From contig JBCBRY010000001.1 of assembly GCA_039819485.1 (NCBI GenBank), positions 124,001 through 188,000 on the forward strand: 64,000 nucleotides of DNA. The letters are read 5' to 3'. Below are positions 24,731 to 33,796 of the stretch, piece after piece (within the stretch, counting starts at the first letter, position 1; each line of letters opens with the position of its first letter). This DNA is from UBA6168 sp039819485 (GTDB taxonomy: Bacteria; Bacteroidota; Bacteroidia; Chitinophagales; Saprospiraceae). Below the pieces are notes generated by a model. That model did not search any database and was not told the DNA's origin. It saw only the letters and a list, made by a program, of their open reading frames with translations. A program made the position numbers and the translations under genes.

Positions 24731-26185
24731 TTAAAACACCAATACAAATACGATAAACGTCCCAAGCCCAATCACCAATAACGACAACACCAGCCACGGC
24801 CATATTTTCCCTTCTCTTATGGCGTCACCACAAGCAGCACAGACCGTATCGTTAAACCAATAACAGCCCTCATCGCATACCCAATCGCAACAGCCCTGAA
24901 AGCAGGACTCACAGCAGGCAGCTGCACAGTCTTCCAAACAAGGTCGTTTTAAGAAAAAATTCTTCTGGTTTTTCAATCGGAGTATCCGACGCCAGCGCCT
25001 TTTAATTTTTTGCCATTTCCGTTTGACCTTTCCGTTTTTCCATGTCTTTTTTCCTATCCGGCCCAACCCTGCCACCGCCAACAGTCCGGCAAAAACAGCC
25101 ATCCAATGATAGACTTCCGTACGATGCCCCCGGTTGATATAATCAGCCGCCAACGGAAGAATCAGTCCCGCCGCAGAAACGAGGTAATATTGAGGCCTGT
25201 ACAAATAGGGTTGCAAATAATTTTTTACGTATCGGCCGCCGGCCGAAAGGGTCTGCCCAATCCGCCGGGGTCCTTGCTGATGGCTTCTGGGAACAGTCCG
25301 CTCTTTATAGATCCGCAGGGAAACATTGACCTCCAGCCGATGCACATAACGTTCAATGGTTTCTGGCGCCAATTGAAGTTTAGATAAATCCACTTTGACC
25401 GATTCCAAACAAGAAAGTATCACCGATCTGACTTGCTCAAATTCGGACGCGGCGAGCGTCCGTTGTGCGGAGTAAAAAAGTGCAAGCGGATTGAAATGCC
25501 GCCGGGCTAAATCTTTTTCCACATCCTCAAAAGCATCCAGCACATAAGCCAACTGGCCAAAACAATAGCCCAACCGGTACATCGCAGGAATTTGCTCTGG
25601 CCGACCGGCAGCTTCGGCCCCTTTTTTAAATATCAGCCCGGTCATTTGGGCGGTGGGCCCGGCATAGTGTTCCAATAGTTTTTTTAATGATGGAAAATTT
25701 CGCCTCGCAGTTTTTTCTAAGCGGTACTGTTTGTTTATCCAAAAACGGAAAGGTGCCAGCTCAATGCCCCATGCCTCCATCTGCCGACGGACACTGCGAA
25801 AGGTAGGTGCATAAAAACGCCGCAACAATTGCCAGCCGATTCCCGGTGCATCATGTTCCTGGTCATCCAGTTTCAGTTCACCTAGCAAGGCAGAAGCCGC
25901 CGCGGCATATTGCAGGGAAAAAGGAAGGCCGTCACTTTTTTCCGGCATTTTGAAACATTGATTAACCGCCTGAAACCCCGCTGACCAAGTTTGTAAATTC
26001 TCGTTTAAAAGGAGTGAAAGTAGCTCCGCTAAAAACACCGTATCAAAATTCAGCATCAACCGGGAACGATGCCCGTATTGCTGCCCCAACACCTTACAGG
26101 TACCACAATAATGCATCCGGTGAAAACGGTAGTTTGACTCCGTTTTCACTCCACAGTTTTTTTCCGGTCGCATTAATCCAAACAT
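24731..26185 (-). CDS. DUF5685 family protein with Cys-rich segment and C-terminal helix
   Basis: The 484-residue protein starts MFGLMRPEKNCGVKTESNYR and continues HRMHYCGTCKVLGQQYGHRS, the hallmark of DUF5685. A helical domain resembling isoprenoid synthases follows (DAFEDVEKDLARRHFNPL carries an Asp-rich pair). Two helices lie around residues 330-375. Near the end there is a strongly Cys-rich region (CLEDCAAACCESC, CDWVCDEGCYWF) and a final hydrophobic helix. Function is unknown. Isoprenoid or iron-sulphur chemistry at the membrane is possible. Confidence 0.8.
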   Translation of the reverse strand: MFGLMRPEKNCGVKTESNYRFHRMHYCGTCKVLGQQYGHRSRLMLNFDTVFLAELLSLLLNENLQTWSAGFQAVNQCFKMPEKSDGLPFSLQYAAAASALLGELKLDDQEHDAPGIGWQLLRRFYAPTFRSVRRQMEAWGIELAPFRFWINKQYRLEKTARRNFPSLKKLLEHYAGPTAQMTGLIFKKGAEAAGRPEQIPAMYRLGYCFGQLAYVLDAFEDVEKDLARRHFNPLALFYSAQRTLAASEFEQVRSVILSCLESVKVDLSKLQLAPETIERYVHRLEVNVSLRIYKERTVPRSHQQGPRRIGQTLSAGGRYVKNYLQPYLYRPQYYLVSAAGLILPLAADYINRGHRTEVYHWMAVFAGLLAVAGLGRIGKKTWKNGKVKRKWQKIKRRWRRILRLKNQKNFFLKRPCLEDCAAACCESCFQGCCDWVCDEGCYWFNDTVCAACGDAIREGKIWPWLVLSLLVIGLGTFIVFVLVF

Positions 26186-26340
26186 GAATTGTCCTTTAAA
26201 TTAAATATTCTTTCATTCCAACGAATGTAAGTGAATGATCATTGATAGCGACACCGTTGCCTCTTTCTGAAATCTGCCGATGCAGGACTGTGTTCTGCGG
26301 CAAGTTCTGCAACAGCCTTTGCCCGCTGACGATGTAGTAG

Positions 26341-26453
26341 CATAGTTGTGTCAAGTTTGTAACTTGTCCCCCAAAACGGGAAGTTTGCAACTTCCGGCGT
26401 AGTTGAAAACTGCATGCCTTGCAGTGTCAAGTTACAAACTTGACACAACTATG
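26341..26453. repeat. long inverted repeat with perfect 26-base arms
   Basis: The arms are at 26341-26366 and 26428-26453 and include GTTGTGTCAAGTTTGTAAC. Two smaller dyads lie in the 61-base centre (GGAAGTTTGCAACTTCC at about 26379-26395). It occupies the 321-base gap between the divergent DUF5685 and isomerase genes, where promoters for both must also lie. It is not a simple terminator because both flanking genes read away from it. Confidence 0.75.
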
Positions 26454-26506
26454 GTATACCGAACGATCGTTAAATATAAATCAACTCAATAACTCAAAAT
26501 AAAATC

Positions 26507-27445
26507 ATGCAATTAGGTTTCGTTTCCGCCATCCTCCCTGACTCCACCCTCGAAGAAGTCTTTGCCTTCGCTTCGCAAACCGGTTACGATTGTGTGGAAC
26601 TCATGTGCTGGCCCAAAGGCAAAGCAGAAAGGAGATATGCCGGCGTCACACATGTGGACGTAGATGAATTAACGGACGAAAAAGCCGCACAAATAAAATC
26701 AGCAGCAGATAAAACAGGCATTTCGATCAGTGGCCTCGGCTACTACCCCAACCCACTGACGGCCAATGCCCAAGAGGGACAGGTGTACATCGACCACATC
26801 AAAAAAGTAATTAGCGCAGCGGCTTTGTTGGGCATTGGCCAAATGAACACCTTCATTGGCAGGGACCACAACAAATCGGTCGATGATAACTGGCCGAGGT
26901 TCATGGAGGTGTGGACGGATATTATCCAATTTGCGGAAAAGCAAAAAGTGCGCATCGGCATTGAAAACTGCCCGATGATTTTCACCGGCGATGAATGGCC
27001 AGGTGGAAAAAATCTGGCGACGACCCCAGCCATCTGGCAGCGTATGTTTGAGGCCATTCCAAGTAATCATTTTGGTTTGAACTACGACCCGTCGCACATG
27101 ATCTGGCAGCACATGGATTACCTTGCCCCGATCCGTGATTTTGCTGAAAAGTTATTCCATGTGCACGCCAAAGATGTTCGCATCGATTACCACCGGCTCA
27201 ATCAGGTTGGAATCATGGCGCCACCGAATGAATGGCATGAGCCCAAGCTGCCCGGCATGGGGCACGTGGACTGGGGACGTTTTTTTTCCATCCTGACCAG
27301 TGTCGGTTATGAAGGACCAGTCTGCGTGGAAGTGGAAGACCGGGCGTATGAAGGGTCAATCGAAAGAAGAAAAAAATCGCTGGTTCAAAGCCATACTTAC
27401 CTGCGTCAATTTGTTCCGCCGGCACGTTTGCCGCTGACGATGTAA
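26507..27445 (+). CDS. sugar phosphate isomerase/epimerase (AP endonuclease family 2 TIM barrel)
   Basis: The 312-residue protein begins MQLGFVSAILPDSTLEEVFA and has metal-ligand segments of the xylose isomerase-like barrel: RIGIENCP (Glu), LNYDPSHM (Asp, His), FHVHAKDV (His) and VCVEVED (Glu). These bind a divalent metal for isomerisation or epimerisation of a sugar or inositol derivative. There is no signal peptide. The 3' end overlaps the convergent methyltransferase gene by 40 bases. The exact substrate cannot be told. Confidence 0.85.
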   Translation: MQLGFVSAILPDSTLEEVFAFASQTGYDCVELMCWPKGKAERRYAGVTHVDVDELTDEKAAQIKSAADKTGISISGLGYYPNPLTANAQEGQVYIDHIKKVISAAALLGIGQMNTFIGRDHNKSVDDNWPRFMEVWTDIIQFAEKQKVRIGIENCPMIFTGDEWPGGKNLATTPAIWQRMFEAIPSNHFGLNYDPSHMIWQHMDYLAPIRDFAEKLFHVHAKDVRIDYHRLNQVGIMAPPNEWHEPKLPGMGHVDWGRFFSILTSVGYEGPVCVEVEDRAYEGSIERRKKSLVQSHTYLRQFVPPARLPLTM

Positions 27446-28260
27446 TACCCCATATACCGGGTCAGCAGGCCAGTGACCAAGGTCATCAGCAGTGCCTTCC
27501 AATACCTGTTTCGCCGCCAGCTCCCATTCCACAACAGCCGCATGACTACAAAAGGAATGTGCATGGCAGTAGGCGCTGCCCGCCAACTGATGTCTTGCAT
27601 TTTAATCTGTTCAAAACCAGTTTCAGCGAGTGTTTTTTCAAAAAGCGGAAGCAATGCTAAATCGTTGACCGCCCACAAGCTGGCATTTTTACGAAACAAT
27701 TTTTCAAAAAAAGCAGGCATCGGCCGGGCGGTTTTACGGAAAGCATCCACCACCACCAGTCGTCCTCCCGGTTTTAAGATGCGGTACAGCTCACCGATCA
27801 ATTTAGCTTTGTCTTTCCCATCGGCATAGCAGGCACTTTCAAGGCAAAAAACCGCCTCGGCACAACCCTCAGGCAAAGGCATCGCCTGAAAATCTCCTTT
27901 TAAAAGTTCGATACGATCGGCATTTCCAGTCACTTGATTGAGTTCAATTCCTTTTTCCAAAAGCCAGGGAGCAAGGGTGATGCCCGCAAATTTGGCCAGC
28001 GGCAAACGTTCCGCCTGGTACCGTAAAGTAGCCCCTGCACCACAGCCGGCGTCCACGATGAAACAAGGCTTGTCAACGGGCAATTGCAAGTGATTCAACA
28101 CCTCCTCATTCATTTGCAGGAGCATGGCCTCCCGTGAAAACGGGTTCGTGCCCCAACGCCAAAAACCAAAATGTATATTGAAGGAAGGACTCCAGAAGCG
28201 ATAGTCCTCAGCGATACCGTCGTTATGGGAAATAATGGTGGAATAGTTGGTTTGCCTCAT
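27406..28260 (-). CDS. SAM-dependent class I methyltransferase
   Basis: The 284-residue protein has motif I FIVDAGCGAGATLRYQA (about residues 68-84), ELLKGDFQAMPLPEGC and ILKPGGRLVVVD. These place it with the UbiE/tocopherol or sterol methyltransferase-like group. The C-terminal part has a hydrophobic stretch (LLMTLVTGLLTRYMGYYIV) that may touch the membrane. A lipophilic substrate such as a quinone or carotenoid is plausible. Its end overlaps the convergent isomerase gene by 40 bases. Confidence 0.82.
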   Translation of the reverse strand: MRQTNYSTIISHNDGIAEDYRFWSPSFNIHFGFWRWGTNPFSREAMLLQMNEEVLNHLQLPVDKPCFIVDAGCGAGATLRYQAERLPLAKFAGITLAPWLLEKGIELNQVTGNADRIELLKGDFQAMPLPEGCAEAVFCLESACYADGKDKAKLIGELYRILKPGGRLVVVDAFRKTARPMPAFFEKLFRKNASLWAVNDLALLPLFEKTLAETGFEQIKMQDISWRAAPTAMHIPFVVMRLLWNGSWRRNRYWKALLMTLVTGLLTRYMGYYIVSGKRAGGTN

Positions 28261-28319
28261 AATGTAACTCGGATAATTGAACCGAGCAGTTTTCTCGGAT
28301 TAGCAATCCAGGTTACCTC

Positions 28320-29264
28320 TTACTCCCCGGTATTCAGCCTTTTTTCTACCACGTACCTATTGCGCGTGCTGGAATTTCGGACCAATAATTCTGCTAAAAA
28401 ACCAGTCAGGAACAATTGACTGCCGATGATGAGCATCAAAACAGCAAAAAAGAACAAGGGACGTTCGGTCATTTTATAAACATTGTGTGCAAGTTTTTCA
28501 TAACTCAAATAAGCAATGATGATAAACCCCGCCATAAACGACAAGGTACCGAGCGTACCCATAAAATGCATCGGTTTTTTCCCAAATTTCCCAACAAATG
28601 TCACGGACAATAAATCAAGAAAACCAGTGATCAGGCGGCTCATTCCAAATTTGGAATAACCATATTTTCGGGCCCGGTGCTCCACGACTTTTTCCCCGAT
28701 TTTACGATAGCCCGCCCACTTGGCCAACAGCGGCGTGTAGCGGTGCATATCACCAAATACTTCAATGCTCTTGACGACGGGAAGGCGGTAGGCTTTCAGG
28801 CCGCAGTTGAAGTCATTTAATTGGATACCGCTGATGATTCTTGTGACCCGGTTGTACAATTTGGAAGGCAATCGTTTGGATAGTGGATCGTGGCGTTTCT
28901 TTTTCCAGCCGGACACCAGATCAAAACCGTCCTCTTTGATCATACGATAAAGCTCAGGGATTTCGTCGGGGCTGTCCTGCAGATCGGCATCCATCGTGAT
29001 CACCACATCTCCCTGCGCCGTTTCGAAGCCCAGGTACATGGCGGCTGACTTTCCATAGTTCCGCTGAAATTTCACTCCTTTTACAAATGGGTTTTTTTTG
29101 CTCAAATTTTCCACGACTTCCCACGAGCGGTCTTTGCTGCCATCATCCACCATGATGATTTCATAGGTAAAATTGTTTTCTTCCATCACCCGGCGAATCC
29201 ATGCTTCCAGGTGCGGAAGGCTTTCTTCTTCATTGAACAGTGGTATGACTACACTTATTTGCAT
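28320..29264 (-). CDS. family 2 glycosyltransferase, GtrB/DPM-like
   Basis: The 314-residue protein has the GT2 start MQISVVIPLFNEEESLPHLE, the nucleotide site MVDDGSKDRSWE, the metal-binding DADLQDSPDEIP and RNYGKSAAMYLG. Two C-terminal helices (about 230-290) anchor it in the inner membrane. It probably transfers a sugar from UDP or GDP to polyprenyl phosphate for cell-surface glycans. The order GT2, DUF4199, DUF4199, dihydroorotase is one I recall as common in Bacteroidota. The gene starts 128 bases after the adjacent DUF4199 gene ends, across a repeat-rich spacer. Confidence 0.9.
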   Translation of the reverse strand: MQISVVIPLFNEEESLPHLEAWIRRVMEENNFTYEIIMVDDGSKDRSWEVVENLSKKNPFVKGVKFQRNYGKSAAMYLGFETAQGDVVITMDADLQDSPDEIPELYRMIKEDGFDLVSGWKKKRHDPLSKRLPSKLYNRVTRIISGIQLNDFNCGLKAYRLPVVKSIEVFGDMHRYTPLLAKWAGYRKIGEKVVEHRARKYGYSKFGMSRLITGFLDLLSVTFVGKFGKKPMHFMGTLGTLSFMAGFIIIAYLSYEKLAHNVYKMTERPLFFFAVLMLIIGSQLFLTGFLAELLVRNSSTRNRYVVEKRLNTGE

Positions 29265-29280
29265 GTTTGGTGGTTTCTGG

Positions 29281-29392
29281 TAACTGGTTTCCCGACCTGC
29301 GGTGCGGGATCTCGCTTTGCTCGATTTGGTTTTTGGTTTCTGGTTTTTGGTTTTTGGTTTTTGGTATTGCTGGTGCGTACTTGCTTGCCTGC
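29281..29392. repeat. TTTTTGG word repeats plus 24-bp dispersed core
   Basis: A 24-base core at 29300-29323 (includes GCGGGATCTCGCTTTGCTCG) is identical to 34907-34930 inside the helicase gene. The flanks also match (GGTTTYCCGACC before and TTTGGTYTTYGGT after). On the right side the word TTTTTGG is repeated about four times to 29374. The element fills the spacer between the GT2 and DUF4199 genes. Confidence 0.75.
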
Positions 29393-29848
29393 CTACTTAT
29401 TCTTAAGAAACGACGCAACGCCATACGCCAACAAAAACCCAGGCAACAACATAAAGGCCCAACGGAAGAACACACTTCCAAATGTCATTTGCATGTCCTC
29501 TCGTGCGATCGTTTCGCCGGTTGCAGCTTCAAATTGCGCTTTCTGCAAGTCGATCAGGCTGTTGTCAACAAAGTTGAACAGGATGAAAATGAAGAGCATC
29601 AGGATGGCCATTGCAATCAGCCAGGTGATAAACGAAGAACGGATGGCCTCCCGTTTGGTGATTTCATCGCCCTGCTCTTCCCTTACCTTCCGGGTGGCCA
29701 TTACCATGGCTACCATGGGAAAGAGGAGCGTACTCCAAAAAACCAATGGATTCAGCACCTGGGCTTTATCCATAGAGTAAAACAACAACAGGTACAGCAC
29801 CATTGCTGCACCTGTTATCATACCGTATTTGATTGGTGTTTGTTGCAT
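29393..29848 (-). CDS. DUF4199 membrane protein (first)
   Basis: The 151-residue protein has four helices: two at the N-terminus (MITGAAMVLYLLLFY and LLFPMVAMVMATRK), one in the middle (FITWLIAMAILMLFIFILFN) and one at the end. A charged segment EEQGDEITKREAIRS precedes helix 3, as in DUF4199. Function is unknown. It is 89 bases from a second DUF4199 gene on the same strand, and both precede a GT2 gene. Confidence 0.82.
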   Translation of the reverse strand: MQQTPIKYGMITGAAMVLYLLLFYSMDKAQVLNPLVFWSTLLFPMVAMVMATRKVREEQGDEITKREAIRSSFITWLIAMAILMLFIFILFNFVDNSLIDLQKAQFEAATGETIAREDMQMTFGSVFFRWAFMLLPGFLLAYGVASFLKNK

Positions 29849-29937
29849 TTTTTACGCTTTCGAGTCAACCAGTTTTTGGTAAATTATCATGTAAAAACCG
29901 GCTAAAAAAACGCAAAGCTAAGATGTTGGGCAGGTAT

Positions 29938-30510
29938 CTAAATCATGGGGGGGTCTTTTTTCATAACTGCACCGGCAATTGCGCTGGCAATCAGGCCAAT
30001 AATTACACTAAATATGAGGGATACCATCGCAAAAAACGGAGTACTGGTGAAAAATTCCATCATTCCCTGCGCTGCCTCCAACTGCTCTTCCGTCGTACCT
30101 CTTTCCAATGCCTGCTCATAAGCACTTTCTTTGATAGCATCCAGGAGGCCAGGGTCGATAACGTGAAAGAAAAGAAACATCCAGATGATGCCGATTACCG
30201 CCATGACCAAACTGACCAAAACACCTAACCCAATGGATCTTCCCATCGTCAGGTAGCCGCCCAATTCATTTTCCTTGTGGTGCTTGAGAGCCATGATGAT
30301 CGCCGCCACCAGTACGGCAACGCCTACGAGCTGGCCGATGGTATTGCCGGCTCCGCCCTGCTGGGTGGGATCGGTAACGCCAGCCACGTAAAAAATCAGT
30401 GCAAATACAACGGAAACCAAACCACCATACAAGCCATATTTCATGGCCGTCGGGCGCATGGATACATTGGAAGGATCGGGAATGGTAGAAGGATTGTCTA
30501 CTGTTGTCAT
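29938..30510 (-). CDS. DUF4199 membrane protein (second)
   Basis: The 190-residue protein has the same four-helix layout as its neighbour (GLYGGLVSVVFALIFYV, LVGVAVLVAAIIMALKHHKE, GLGVLVSLVMAVIGIIWMF and a C-terminal helix), with the family loop GGYLTMGRSIGLG. The N-terminal 20 residues are hydrophilic. It is about 20 percent identical by eye to the first copy, so the duplication is old. No function is known. Confidence 0.82.
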   Translation of the reverse strand: MTTVDNPSTIPDPSNVSMRPTAMKYGLYGGLVSVVFALIFYVAGVTDPTQQGGAGNTIGQLVGVAVLVAAIIMALKHHKENELGGYLTMGRSIGLGVLVSLVMAVIGIIWMFLFFHVIDPGLLDAIKESAYEQALERGTTEEQLEAAQGMMEFFTSTPFFAMVSLIFSVIIGLIASAIAGAVMKKDPPMI

Positions 30511-31036
30511 AAAGTTGAGTTTTATTGAGTGATGATTGTTTGATGGTTTTATTGCCGAAGGACTAAATATGACATTTTTGCTTTTGCAAAGGATTGGTTT
30601 TCAATGCCCAAAACCGAATTTCAGGTAGCGTAAAAAATGTCATTTTTCGCTCCCATCGTTTAGCAATAGCAACAACACTTTTCAAGAATCTAACATTTCC
30701 GCCAACGATTCCACCATTTTCGATAAAAAGGCTGATTATTCCACCAAATGAGCTAATCCAAAGAGTCCGTTCCTTCAAGTCCCATTTTTGCTGTGGCCTT
30801 GGCAATAAACCATTTGGCGAGAGCTGGTCCTACTTATTTTAAATGGATATGAAATGGGAAAGAATACAAGTTACGGGGCAAATATTTTACGGGTAAATAT
30901 GAAAATAAATTTCCACAGAAAGAAATCGGCGTTGCCAGGTCATTGAGTGATTGGACGATAATATTCTTTAAGTGACCACGGAGTGGTTGACAATTTTTCT
31001 ATTTCTTGATTTCCAGTTTCTATTTAGACCTAGGGA
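30511..31036. other. 526-bp gap with inverted ATGACATTTTT sites
   Basis: No convincing gene. It holds perfect 11-base inverted copies of ATGACATTTTT at 30569-30579 and 30633-30643, the same word as the terminal repeats of the 55.3-kb element but facing the other way. The remainder is AT-rich and without recognised structure. Confidence 0.55.
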
Positions 31037-32302
31037 TTATGCGGTGAAAAGAGAATTCCCGGCCACGACTGCCACTACTTTACCTGGCAATGACTGATCT
31101 ATTAAAGGAGAGTTCTTTGATTTTGATAAAATACTTTTCCTGCTCAGTTTCCAGTTTTGGTTCAGGCTGAACAGAGCGAGGTCAGCTTTTTTGCCAACAG
31201 CAATGGAAGAATGAGGCAGCCCCAGTATCCGACGAGGGCCATATGCTAATTTTTCAGCGATCAGTTCTGCGGTCAGTTGCTTGCCGAGAGCCTGGCAGGC
31301 TACCGAAAAAGTGGTTTGCAAACCAATGGCCCCAAACTTGGCGTAGAGAAATTCCAGTTCCTTAGCTTCAGCTTCGAGTGGTGTATGGTTGGCGGTAATG
31401 ATGTCGATTGTACCATCCAGCAGTCCTTCCAACAGAGCTTTCCTATCCTGTTCGCTCCGCAACGGTGGAAGCACTTTGAAGTTGCTGTCGAACCCTTGCA
31501 GGGCTTCATCTGTGAAGGCTAGGTTCAGGGCGGCGACGGAGGCCGTCACCTTCAGGCCCTTCTTTTTGGCCATACGAACCAACCGAACCGATTCCGCCGT
31601 CGAAATATTCAGCAGGTGCAAATTTGAATCAGTGTATTCCGACAGATAGATGTCCCGTTGTACGATCAACTCTTCCGCCATGCCTGGAATGCCCCTTAAG
31701 CCAAGCGAAGTACTGACCACCCCTTCATGCAATTGTCCGTTCTGTGAAATATTTTTATCGAGTGGCTGGTTGATGATGACCCCGTTAAAAGGTTGTACGT
31801 ATTGCAAGGCCCGCATCATCATGCCGCTGTCCTGCACTGGTTTTTTACCATCGGAAAAGGCAACTGCCCCCGCCGCCCGCATATCGTACATTTCGGTGAT
31901 ATCCTTGCCCTCACAGTTTTCAGAAACAGCACCGATGGGCAGGAAACGGACCGCACTGTTGGCTGAACGGTTTTTAACATACAAAACCTCTGATTTGGAG
32001 TGAATGGCAGGATGGGTATTGGGCAGGCAGGCCAACGCTGTATAACCACCTGCCAAAGCTGCTTTTTCCACGGAACTGAAATCTTCCCGATGCTCGTAGC
32101 CAGGGTCTCCGACCGTGGTCCCGATATCGAGCCAGCCAGCCGACAGGTAGGCGCCCTGGGCATCCAGTACCCTGGCCCTCTCTGCCTTGAGCCGTTTGCC
32201 CAATCTTTCTATCTGGCCATTTTTAAGGAAAACACTAACTTTTTCGCCGTGATGTTTGGAGGCGGGATCAACGAGGATGGCATTCTTGATCAGCAACTGC
32301 AT
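31037..32302 (-). CDS. pyrC: dihydroorotase, Bacteroidota PyrC type lacking the HxH metal motif
   Basis: The ATG at 32300-32302 (MQLLIKNAILVDPASKHHGE) begins the amidohydrolase fold. A longer open frame upstream runs through the promoter. Active dihydroorotases have a DxHxH motif after strand 1, but here the segment reads LDIGTTVGDPGYEHRED without it. Other family motifs are present: CLPNTHPAI, GAVAFSDG, LLNISTAESV and ITANHTPL. I recall this as the usual form in many Bacteroidota, where it is annotated as dihydroorotase of the third pyrimidine step. Activity with altered metal binding, or a structural partner role for another PyrC, are both possible. Confidence 0.85.
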   Translation of the reverse strand: MQLLIKNAILVDPASKHHGEKVSVFLKNGQIERLGKRLKAERARVLDAQGAYLSAGWLDIGTTVGDPGYEHREDFSSVEKAALAGGYTALACLPNTHPAIHSKSEVLYVKNRSANSAVRFLPIGAVSENCEGKDITEMYDMRAAGAVAFSDGKKPVQDSGMMMRALQYVQPFNGVIINQPLDKNISQNGQLHEGVVSTSLGLRGIPGMAEELIVQRDIYLSEYTDSNLHLLNISTAESVRLVRMAKKKGLKVTASVAALNLAFTDEALQGFDSNFKVLPPLRSEQDRKALLEGLLDGTIDIITANHTPLEAEAKELEFLYAKFGAIGLQTTFSVACQALGKQLTAELIAEKLAYGPRRILGLPHSSIAVGKKADLALFSLNQNWKLSRKSILSKSKNSPLIDQSLPGKVVAVVAGNSLFTA

Positions 32303-32318
32303 TGATAAAATTTGGCCG

Positions 32319-32326
32319 CAAAAATA
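32319..32326 (-). promoter_or_regulatory. -7 promoter element TATTTTTG of pyrC
   Basis: The minus strand has TATTTTTG, a match to TAnnTTTG, 17 bases upstream of the chosen start. It supports the shorter start at 32302. Confidence 0.55.
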
Positions 32327-32496
32327 GCGGGAGGGAAGTAAAAAGTAAAATGGAATGGAATGAAATCTCGAATTAATCAGAAAGTAAAGTGCAGGAATAC
32401 CATATCCCTCATTTTGATCGGGGCATAAAAAGTGAAACTTAAAAATTGAAAACACGAAAGGCCGAACAGCTATACCTTTGTCAATCAATTAGTTAT

Positions 32497-32525
32497 AAAA
32501 AAAAAGAGCGCCACTATGGACGCCC
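32497..32525 (-). terminator. intrinsic terminator on the minus strand
   Basis: On the minus strand GGGCGUC pairs with GGCGCUC (two G-U wobbles) around a 6-base loop, followed by nine T. It lies about 185 bases past the stop of the CotH-like gene and should end its transcript before pyrC. Confidence 0.55.
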
Positions 32526-32710
32526 GATCAAAATTGAATTAGTATGAAAAAACTCTCTTATTTCTTGAATAATGTAAAGACAATAAGGGGTCGCAAAAGG
32601 TTGGTCATTTTTTTGAAAAGCATTTCCTTATATCCCAAATTGTCTTTCATTATCTATTTCTTAAAAAACTATGCCACGTGGATACAACCAATGATCCGAT
32701 CAAAAATGAT

Positions 32711-33796
32711 TTATCTCAGTCCAACATCATTCCGCCCATTGATCATGGCTTCGGCAGCACGTTTTGTTGACAATTGATCAAAGAAACTATCGACGTATAA
32801 TTCCACATCAAAACGTTCCCGCTTGCTCAAATGGTCAAATTGACGAATGATGTTCAACAGCGCTTTTCTCTTCGTTTTGAAGTAAGAGATCGTACCGGTC
32901 AGTTCTTTTGATTGCTTGGTGTTGCCAAGGAAAATCCGCTCCAATTCTGCCGTCTGTTTCAGATCGCCGTTGGGTCTTAAATACGGAGCTCCCACCATTA
33001 CACTGTAGTCAAAATCATAGGGCACCGGTACATAGGTGTCGTCGCCCTTCCTGATCATTTTCACGTTGCGGTTCATTTCCAGGCTGTAGTCCGTATTGCC
33101 GATCATATACTGAAAGAGCGACATGATTCTTTCGTGGGACGTCTGGATCTGCTCTTCCGGAACTCCCATACAGTTGTCACATTCTTTACCGCCGATCCGA
33201 TCAGCCATTTCATCCACGTCTTCAATAACAAAACCATACTGGGTTATTTTATGGTTTTTATCATGTACATCCTGATAAGTAATATTGACCAGCTGTACCC
33301 GCAGGCTGTTTGGCGTCAGTTCGTTGTACAATTTGTAAGCGAGGTATTCTTTCAAGATCAGCGTTTCATTATACGGATTGGCATCCATGCAGTGGGAGAC
33401 CAGTTTCAGATCATTATGCTTGGACAAGCCGGCTGCCTCCAGTTGATCTTTGGAAAACTTCAATTTAAGCGGTGGAAAATCGCAAACCCTCCGGCGGAAT
33501 TTCCCTCTTGGCTTCACTTTTATCTCGTAGTTTCTTTCTACACCTATTTCATCAGTGTAGCTTAAACTGGCCTTGAAATATTTCTTCGTCCGGCGGGAAT
33601 TGATCAGTGAATCCAGTTCGCCGACGAGGGTCATTTCAACCACTTCCTGGTGGTGCAAAAGATCGAAAATGCTCTGGCCTGTATGGGGTTCATAGAAGCT
33701 CGGCCCCTGGAAAGCAGCGGTCAGGGCCATGCTGCTAAATGAACAGGCGAGCAGCATTAAAACGGCAATTTGTGTTATTTTAAGTCGAGTAAACAT
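32711..33796 (-). CDS. CotH-like/kinase-fold secreted hypothetical protein
   Basis: The ATG at 33794-33796 begins a signal peptide (MFTRLKITQIAVLMLLACSF). The mature 340 residues contain KYFKASLSYTDEI, VKPRGKFRRRVCDFPPLKLK, LVSHCMDANPYN, and later NTDYSLEMNRNVKMI and PYDFDYSVM. The RGK/RRR, NTD..LE and DFD pattern is that of CotH/HipA-like atypical kinases. Several Bacteroidota have close homologues of unknown role. It may phosphorylate an envelope protein or be inactive. It is a single gene with a hairpin and T-tract downstream. Confidence 0.65.
   Translation of the reverse strand: MFTRLKITQIAVLMLLACSFSSMALTAAFQGPSFYEPHTGQSIFDLLHHQEVVEMTLVGELDSLINSRRTKKYFKASLSYTDEIGVERNYEIKVKPRGKFRRRVCDFPPLKLKFSKDQLEAAGLSKHNDLKLVSHCMDANPYNETLILKEYLAYKLYNELTPNSLRVQLVNITYQDVHDKNHKITQYGFVIEDVDEMADRIGGKECDNCMGVPEEQIQTSHERIMSLFQYMIGNTDYSLEMNRNVKMIRKGDDTYVPVPYDFDYSVMVGAPYLRPNGDLKQTAELERIFLGNTKQSKELTGTISYFKTKRKALLNIIRQFDHLSKRERFDVELYVDSFFDQLSTKRAAEAMINGRNDVGLR

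Noticed and set aside
30563..30805. 80-codon minus-strand frame after the DUF4199 genes
   Set aside because: It lies on the ATGACATTTTT inverted repeat and has no family features.
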